Assembly (NCBI GenBank): GCA_947311845.1
Contig: CAMZMU010000107.1
Coordinates: 44,158,316 to 44,222,315 of the forward strand
From: Poa pratensis
Lineage: Eukaryota > Streptophyta > Magnoliopsida > Poales > Poaceae
Direction of reading: 5' to 3'
DNA length: 64,000 bases
This document shows positions 56,832-64,000 of this stretch, one piece after another. Each line of letters opens with the position of its first letter. Position 1 is the stretch's first letter. Position numbers and translations under genes: made by a program. The notes beneath the pieces are model-generated. The model was not told where the DNA came from. It was given only the letters and a program-made list of their open reading frames with translations, and did not search any database.

Positions 56832-57720
56832 GCCTCTGAGTGCCTGACGCTCTTTGCCGTTGCCGGTGGAGTATCTTGCAAATGTACCTGTCGCGTGTGC
56901 GCATCCTCCAAACTAACCGATACGCCCAGTACGACGGCCGTACCACCCACCTGTGACACCCCAAGCTCCTACCGTGAAGCCATCTCCATGTTCGCACGCC
57001 GACACGATTCGCACGATCTTCCTGTAATCCTGATCGAGGAGTGTCAAGTTAGGGAGCAGTCTGAAATCAGCATGCCCAGCCCACCCGCAGCGGAGCCCTT
57101 CTCCCGATAGAGATGAAGCAGCTGGGATGATATCGCCTCCCTCTATGGAAAGGATCTTTCTCGCTTTCCATGGCGACCCATGCATGGCTCAGCAGTCACC
57201 ACGGGATCTTCTCGCCAACCGAGGCCGGCCAGCTACAGCAGCGAGGATACGATACGATTCCACTCAGACTGACTTCAGAAGCGCTTTCTTTCTTTTGTGT
57301 TCCTTTTGCCGATTCGGGCTCGGGTGTCATGCTCATGCATGCTGCCGCCATAGAATACTCCATGTCCTCCTTGATCCGCGGGAGAATCCGCTCGGATTTG
57401 TACAGTACGTGGTTGACGTGAGCGCGGCAGCGACAGTGCGGAGTATCAGCAAATGGGCAGGGAGGAGAGGACACGGTGACCATTTCTACAGAAAAGATAT
57501 TCTCGATCGGCGACCAAGAGACGAAGAAAGAAAAAGCTAATACTGATCCGCTGATGGCGCCGCGGTATACATGGGGATTTCATCCAGATATTTTAAGGGA
57601 TCTCCTAGCTGGTCAATCGCGTGGAGCGGATATCGCATCATTTTTTTCTTTGACCATTTTGGTTGAAGCATTTTAATGCATTTTCTTTTTGCAGGGTGAT
57701 GGATCTGGATTAAATGTTTG
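56823..57720. repeat. Repeat unit U3, right half, with an internal deletion
   Basis: Continues U3 from the insertion point: GCCTCTGAGTGCCTGACGCTCTTTGCC matches U1 (8120 onward) and U2 (17666 onward). Near 57380 it jumps from sequence matching U2 18140 to sequence matching U2 19450 (GAATCCGCTCGGATT), so about 1.3 kb present in U2 is missing here. No coding frame. Confidence 0.8.
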
Positions 57721-58380
57721 TTTGATGGCTCAACCTAACTTTAGTGTAAAATCGAAAATATCGAATCGCTTGATGTTTCAAAAAAAATTACATACAACCT
57801 CACTTTATATAATCTACATTCTACAAATTTTAACACAAAATTACAAATCACGTAATAATACTACATAAATAAGCAACCAGCTAATTAGAACTACATTAAA
57901 ATTAATTACATCCAAAACATAGAGTAAGACTGGTTCATTTTATGTGTCTGGATTTTACCATGCCAGATTTTCGTGGTAGCGGCACCTTTTCCTTGGTTAA
58001 AAAGGTATTCGCCGCGTCAAGGGGTACTGTGGTTTCAAACGCGTGGCTGAATTATTTACCACATGTGCCATAAATGGTTTCACTTCTTTTCGACAGTTTT
58101 GGTTCCCTATTGGATGGTTGCCCCTTCTCCTTGGTCATGTCTCCTAAAACCAACAAACAAACTCAAGTTAGATTAACTATCGATGTGCATAGTCACTACA
58201 TAAAGTAAAGATTGAAATTTACTTTTTTGACAAAAGGTTGCATGCCTATCTTAACATAAAAAATTCAACCTTTTGCATTATATCCATGCTTGTTTATTAA
58301 ACACAAACAGATTACTTTGTCAATTGAGTTTTATTTTGCGTAGTCCTATTTTGGTGTTCTTTTGGTGGTGTCAGCTTGTC
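57721..58380. other. AT-rich sequence with copy 1 of a direct repeat
   Basis: 58135-58265 (CTAAAACCAACAAACAA.CTCAAGTTAGATTAA and onward, through TTGACAAA) recurs at 59065-59180. No gene. Confidence 0.55.
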
Positions 58381-58394
58381 AACTTCATGGTCTT

Positions 58395-58600
58395 CTGAGT
58401 GGTTCACTGATTAGTGACGCCCAATACTTCTGCCTGAAATTATTCTAAGTTTTGGTTCAGAGTACTGCTGCCACGTCGGTGCAGCCATGCTGGTTACATC
58501 TAGACACACACCAATCGTGCGGTGGTTGGGCCCGATAACGAGAGAGAAGTTTCTTGCTAGGATCTGCTCGAATAATAGGCGAAGCTTAGTGGAAGTGAGG
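58395..58600. repeat. Displaced piece of the repeat unit
   Basis: Matches U2 19235-19465: TTCACTGATTAGT.ACGCC, then GACACACACCAA.CG.GCGGTGGTTGGGC, then AAGTTT.TTGC..G.ATC.GCTCG. This is the part missing from U3 at 57380, now about 1 kb to the right, so the array was rearranged and not simply deleted. Confidence 0.6.
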
Positions 58601-58619
58601 GGGGGGGGGGGGGGGGGGG
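58599..58619. repeat. 21-G tract
   Basis: Uninterrupted G run at the right edge of the displaced unit piece. The sequence after it (ACCGGCCCCCCAAACTTTGG) does not match the unit. Confidence 0.9.
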
Positions 58620-61600
58620 CACCGGCCCCCCAAACTTTGGACCAACTTCCGAACGATTTTTTTGGCTATAAATAGATATTTTCGTAGGCATCATATTCCT
58701 CGTTCACGTTGTTGATTAGCCCATTTAAATTGCTATAGACCAGCCTACCTGACATGGACTGCAGTGAAGCAAATAGACCAAGATCTAAGATTCATATCAG
58801 GTGAGTTCCTAGTATTTTGCGTGATGCGAATATCAAGCCCCGTGTTGGCAACAACCTTAACGAAATATGGGTCATTATATGGACATATGAGGGTGCAGTG
58901 TCTTGTTGGATCTATATAGTCTCACATGCGAACTCTGGAGGCCAAAGTGCTTGAATAACTGGTAATACCTTTTGAATCAAATACCCTCTCTCAATGTACC
59001 CCTATTAACTTCGATTGTTTTGGTGATTAGTTTAGCTCTTGGTTTGTTGTCACTTCTCCTTGGGGCTAGCTACTAAAACCAACAAACAAGCTCAAGTTAG
59101 ATTAAACATTGATGTGCACAGTTGCACCCTACAAAAAGTAAGGATTGAAATTTACCTTTTTGACAAACGACCACATGCCTATATTCCCATTATGTTCTTG
59201 AATTTTTGATCGGCACTTCTGGCTAGCAAATCTTCAAAAATACCAGACCTTTGCAAATCCGTTAAATTCTTGTATTTGTCTTCACGATGAACTTGCTCAT
59301 TTTTTACTTGCTCTTACTGCACTTCCATGTCTTCATTTGGTTTTGAATCATAGATAGCTTCATCTGGTTCTGAATCATAAAGCTCTTCTTCCTCATATGA
59401 ACCTCTACATCACCTGCATAAACGCCATCTTTGTTTGCAATTCCTCCTCAATGATTTGGAAGACAACAACTTGGTCTTCAAGCCCATCATCTACAAGGTG
59501 AGGTCATGTGAGTAGTTGAATAATATTGAAATGAAACATTCAAATATTTCAACTAACATTTGTCACTAATAAAATTCATCGTATTCAAGCATACATGTCC
59601 TCTTCGCTATGGACAACAATGGTCCAATGTTCATCTTCTGCGCCAAAAAATACAACATCAACAAGTGCAAATGATCAAGGAGAACAAAGGCTGATCCATA
59701 TGTACCTAGGTTCTTGTTCATATGAAGTGATGATCAAACTGGAGGCATCCATCTTCATGTCCATCTTCTATTACGAGAAGACATCATCAACATGTGCACA
59801 TGATCAAATGAGAACAAATGAAAAGATATTAATGATCGAGTACCTAGTTTCATGTAAAATCAAACTGATTTCCAGACGAGTACTTCATCATGCAAGGGAG
59901 TCTCATGTTCTTCTTTCTCACTAGCTATGTTGAAGTCGATGGCCATGGTATGTGTGTGTTCCTTTACTTAGTGAAAGTCTGTTGGCTTTATAGCTGGGTA
60001 TAGTCCATTGACCATTGGTCACTTAAATTTGAAATCTCGCGCACGCCATTTTCCTGTAATCTGGAGCACGTCAGTTTTCCGTAATCTAGAGCTTCTCATT
60101 TAGGTAATTTGTCGTCATATTTTTGTTGTTGTATTATTGTGTGCTTTTGTGCTATTTGTAGTCGGCGGAAAGTGATTTATGTCAATGAAGTTGTGTTTTA
60201 GTTGTGCCTTACAAAAAAAATGTTGTGGCATGTGAATATACTCTCTTTGTGAATCAAAGCGGTGGCATAGCTGGCAACACTTGATCGAGAGAGCGGTTTT
60301 TTCTTTGCAAAATATTTAATTTGAGTCTTTTGCGGAGAAATGGAGTAGGGAGGTGTCATGGTGCTTGCTTGAGAGGGAGAACAATATCAAAATTACACTA
60401 ACTTGATAATACGTGATTGGTGTTGATAGACCTTACACCTAGATACATATTTATCTAAATTGTTTTGTCGGTACTAAAGACAAGCTTTATTCAATCAAAA
60501 TGTTGATATTGCGAAAGAGTGGAGATTTGGTGCTCTCGAGCTCCAGTGATCTCGTATGTTTCAAAAAATGAAAAAATATATATTTAAAAGTATCAAACAA
60601 ATTTGAGAAAAATCATGCATTTTATGAATGATATATTATACAAGATTGCAAAATCTCAAATGGTAAATACTTTACTGTTTGAGCTCCACAAAAATGACAA
60701 ATTTTTAGATCTGAGTATAGTGAACAATATGTAGTTTCAAATATTCAACTTTTGTCGTTTTTGTTTATTTCAAAAGGTACTGTTTTTTACATTCAGATTT
60801 GTCACGTTTGTAGGATATATCATTGAGAATATGCATGATTGTTTTCACATTTAGGCGACATCACTCGCACACGGGAGCAAAAAATGACTTTCCGTATTCC
60901 GAAAGGTATTTGAAATGTGCGATCAACGCTCTACTTTTAGTGGCACATAACACTCATTATGTGTTGGTAAAAGTAATGGTCAAACTGAATCTCAAAATAT
61001 GAAGTGTGCTTTTATCGATAACTAGCATGGTGGCCCTCGCAAATGCGAGGGCATTATCTGACGTTGGTTGAAAGTGTTCAATAAATAAAAATATTTTTAA
61101 TCGATTTCATCAGCAAAATTGTTCTACAACTATTGCAAATGTTTTGGTAATAAAAATATCACGTGTGCAAGAACATCTTTGGCAGTCTAAAATTTGTGGA
61201 CAATGCATTATCACGCCATATGTTGAAACACCCATGGAAGAGATATTGGATTGGTAAAGTGAACTATAATCTTACGCAATGTTAGATCAGTATGGGAGGT
61301 TAGTTATCTTTGTTTGAAAAATCGTTGATCAAAACAAAAATGTGTCATCCTTAATAGGTAGGTCTTATTTCATAGTGAGAATTATCGTGGTCTGATGTTT
61401 CTTTCTTCTCGTTTACTCACTCCATATCACCATGTGCAACATTTGTTTAGAAAAAATTAACACCGTGCCTTTATTTTATATAAACATACTCCTAAAGATA
61501 TTAGTTAACATATTCATACATCGATATTCATAGTAAGAGAAGTACTATTATAGGTTTTCCGGACTCTTCCCTTATCGTGATCTTCATCGTCATGTGGATA

Positions 61601-61922
61601 TTAAATATGGAACATACCGATCGACAATATGTGGTGACTTGGCCCTATGTGTATTGCTAAACCACAATATTTTATAGTGTGAGAGATTCTCATGTTGATT
61701 GTGTGTCGACTAATGTTGTATCTTACGCGTTGTGTCTCACTAAGTCGGAATATTCCTTCAGTGGTGGGAGAGTATGTGCTGACTCAGCCCTGTTTTTGTC
61801 ATTAAGCTGGTAATGTTTTTTAGTTTGAGTGACATTCATGTTGATAATGCGACTAATGGCGTCACTTCTTTTATATTAAAAATGACTCGAAACTCTGATC
61901 TCCTGCATGCGTTTTGTAAGAG
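58620..61922. other. 3.3 kb AT-rich intergenic DNA, no gene recognised
   Basis: Includes copy 2 of the direct repeat (59065-59180) and a plus-strand frame at 59595-59924 with two similar phrases (CATCTTCT...ATCAACA.GTGCA.ATGATCAA) but no domain. The phrase near 61024 (AGCATGGTGGCCCTCGCAAATGCGAGGGCA) is typical of a grass repeat family I cannot name. Confidence 0.4.
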
Positions 61923-62317
61923 TATTAATCTAATGGTAGAAGAATATATTTGTCATTAATGTATATTCAATAAGAATTGACAATGTACATGGTGTGAATA
62001 GTGTCGTGGCTTCATTAATTTTAAATTCCACAACTCAAAAACTTATGGAGGTGTTTCTTGAGTGAGTTGGTCTTATGACTGTCAAAGAAATTTGTCAGTT
62101 ATGTGTACTCAGTCATGGCGTATTAATCTAATTGTAGACGAATATATTTGTCATTAATGTATATTCAATAAGAATTAACAATGTACGTCGTGTGAATAGT
62201 GTCGTGGCTTCATTAATTTTAAAATTCCACGACTCATAAACTTATGCAGGTGTTTCTTGAGTGAGTTGGTCTCATGACTGTCAAAGAAATATGTCAGTTA
62301 TGTGTACTCAATCATGG
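61923..62317. repeat. Tandem duplication, 198-bp unit, two copies
   Basis: 61923-62120 and 62121-62317 match with few differences (TATTAATCTAAT.GTAGA.GAATATATTTGTC to TCAGTTATGTGTACTCA.TCATGG). No coding capacity. Confidence 0.9.
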
Positions 62318-63099
62318 AAACAATATTTCCCTCGGTCATAGTTAACATGTGTTTTAAGCTTATAAATTTTGATCAAATATATATAAAAAATACCACCTAA
62401 CATATACAATGATTATTATTAGAATCATCGTAAAAAAGTTTTTTGAGATTATACAAATTTGATATTACGAATGTTGATTTTGTTTAGTGTTGATATTTAT
62501 TGCTACATCTTTGGTCAATTTAGAAAATTGGATTTAAATAAACTTAGAAACTCAGGATAAATAAAACAGGTAAAATACATAGTGATAAGTTTAATTATAG
62601 TTAATTATATGTAAGCTATCCATATAGCTCATATCGTTTGCCACCACGTTTTCGGTTTTTTCTTTTCCTTTCAGGTATAACGTTTTAACCAAGGTAGCTT
62701 TTTTAGGGGTAAAGCAAACTTAGTCTCGTACATGACCTGGTTTATAAACGGACCCACCTATTATCATGTGGAAGTACGTGTTTAATGGATGGACTAACTT
62801 TTTTTTTTTTGGTAAACCATGGAAAAGGAGGCCACGTCTCCTTTACCAGTACGTCTCTGATTTAGATTTTCTTTCTTTTAGCTGTCACGTTCCAACCTAG
62901 TCGTGTCAAACTATGTTACATAACTCGAACTTTTTGAAAAGAAAATCCTAACCACATATTTTAGATCTAATGACTAAAATTAATTTAGATGATGTGGCTT
63001 AACGTGGTGGCTCTATTAGCTAACTCATTTTGCTTTTAGTATATAATAGATTCCTAAATTAGTTGTACTATCAGCCTATCAGGCTGTGATTATGGTGGT
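62318..63099. other. AT-rich intergenic DNA
   Basis: No frame or element recognised. A poly-T run (62799-62811) precedes GGTAAACCATGGAAAAGGAGGC, which pairs imperfectly with GTCTCCTTTACC (62837). Confidence 0.4.
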
Positions 63100-63966
63100 T
63101 GAGTAGCGAGCAAGGTTTGAGTGACCGGTACGTACGTGTACATCCGCAGCATTCACTCCCGTGGAGTACACGAGTGCACGCACGGCCTGACGCCACCGAT
63201 CCTCTGACGGAACTTTTCCCGGTACAGCAGCAACCGAATCGGGCAGTACTACGTACCGCACTTAGCACGCACAGTGGTACAGTACGATTCACCACTATCT
63301 CCGGTGCGGATCCCCTCGAATTTACGCCAACGACTGCTCGAAATCATCATCATCGCCGATCCGCACCGGAAATCTGGAGGCGGCGACGGGCGACGTATCG
63401 ATCGGAAGGATTCAGGGCGAGGCGAGGCGAGGCGACGCGTGGACGTACGGTCCAGCCTCCTTTCTCGATCGTCTTGTGGTGGGACTGAGAAGATGCGATG
63501 CGATGCGATACGGCTCCGCCGGTCGCTGGCGCCATAATAAATGAGTAGGGCGTGGCGGCGATTCAAAGATTCACGTACCGATCCACCGATCAAGTCGGGA
63601 GATCCGCAAAATATCGAGCAGCCACGCAGTGACCCGTCGATTTGAATTTGATCGTACGATTCCGGAGCAAGAAAGGGATCGCGCGCGACCAGGAGTACAG
63701 CTGTGCTCACCAGGGTGCCAACAAATATTGGCCTTTCGTGAAAAAAAAGGAAGCAGAACACCCGGACCCCTCCCTCGTTCCCCACCTCTACAGTGAACAG
63801 GGCGTTTTTTTTGGGCGAAACCCGTGCGCCCGAGCTCGCCGCCGGCGATCCGCCCGATCCCTCGCCTTCCGCGGCCGCTCCGGCGGCGGGAGGACGGGGA
63901 ATCGACGGATCCCGGCGTGTACATAGCTTAGGTGTGTGTGGGTGGCTTGCCGGCGGCGCGTTGGAG
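63100..63966 (+). promoter_or_regulatory. GC-rich promoter and 5' leader of a gene leaving the window
   Basis: Base composition changes sharply near 63100 to GC- and CpG-rich, with GGCGAGGCGAGGCGAGGCGA-like repeats at 63415-63437 and GATGCGATGCGATGCGATAC at 63490-63510. ATAATAAATGAG at 63533 could serve as a weak TATA region. Overlapping open frames on both strands here have no domains. Confidence 0.45.
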
Positions 63967-64000
63967 ATGGAGGCGCGGTCGGAGAAGCTTTTGGAGAAGG
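63967..64000 (+). CDS. Start of a protein-coding gene, cut by the window edge
   Basis: ATG in GGAGATGGAGGCGCGG begins MEARSEKLLEK and continues past the last base. The GC-rich context, the G at +4, and the preceding promoter-like stretch support a real start. Eleven residues are too few to name a family. Confidence 0.4.
   Translation, partial: MEARSEKLLEK

Noticed and set aside
63071..63926. Overlapping 60-178 codon frames near the right edge
   Set aside because: GC-rich promoter-like sequence with tandem GAGGC and GATGC words; no recognised protein feature.
1..64000. CRISPR arrays, bacterial operons, tRNA or rRNA genes
   Set aside because: No regularly spaced repeats of CRISPR type, no cloverleaf I could fold by eye, no rRNA landmarks; gene structure is plant nuclear.

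Overview
This is plant nuclear DNA, almost certainly from a grass and probably from the wheat/barley tribe (Triticeae). The genes have GT-AG introns and GC-rich, proline/alanine-rich first exons. They belong to families that are large in grasses: B3 proteins, F-box/DUF295-like proteins, GRF zinc fingers and an early-nodulin-like phytocyanin. The spaces between them hold Stowaway elements with the grass CTCCCTCCGT end, a hAT-type MITE, CACTA-like end repeats and LINE remnants. No bacterial, organellar-genome or viral gene set is present.

Layout. 1-5.9 kb: one clear host gene (phytocyanin, 1364-1977), then a LINE remnant, a palindromic MITE and a Stowaway MITE. 5.9-23.4 kb: a gene-poor stretch built from diverged tandem copies of one unit (U1 at 5.9-9.1 kb, U2 at 16.9-19.8 kb, U3 from 22.7 kb), with a second duplicated block (10.0-10.9 and 20.7-21.6 kb). 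23,359-56,822: a 33.46 kb segment that breaks U3 in two. It has terminal inverted repeats of about 146 bp at both ends and a perfect 9-bp target duplication, CGTAACCAA. These are the marks of a Mutator-like (MULE) insertion, and U1 and U2 keep the unoccupied site once each. 56.8-58.6 kb: the other half of U3 and rearranged pieces of the unit. 58.6-63.1 kb: AT-rich sequence with a 198-bp tandem duplication. 63.1-64 kb: a GC-rich promoter-like stretch leading to a start codon at 63,967, cut by the window edge.

The giant element carries about sixteen genes or gene remnants. Six have, or may have, a B3 DNA-binding domain (24.5, 44.8, 48.3, 50.5, 52-54 and 54.6-55.9 kb). Four are F-box/DUF295-like genes in two tandem pairs (26.3/28.9 and 37.2/39.2 kb). 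One is an intronless F-box gene (31-32.3 kb), one a GRF zinc-finger gene (34.4-35.4 kb), one a grass gene family of unknown function (35.8 kb), one a coiled-coil gene (33.2-33.9 kb), one resembles the 'putative plant transposon protein' family (40.9-42.8 kb) and one resembles DUF4283 proteins (46.8-47.7 kb). I see no MULE transposase. The genes keep their introns, so they were acquired as DNA. Most carry one or two single-base frameshifts in short homopolymers. These are either young decay or errors in the assembled sequence, and that has to be settled before calling each gene dead or alive. The repeated pairing of DNA-binding (B3) and ubiquitin-ligase adaptor (F-box) families is seen directly; any joint function is speculation.
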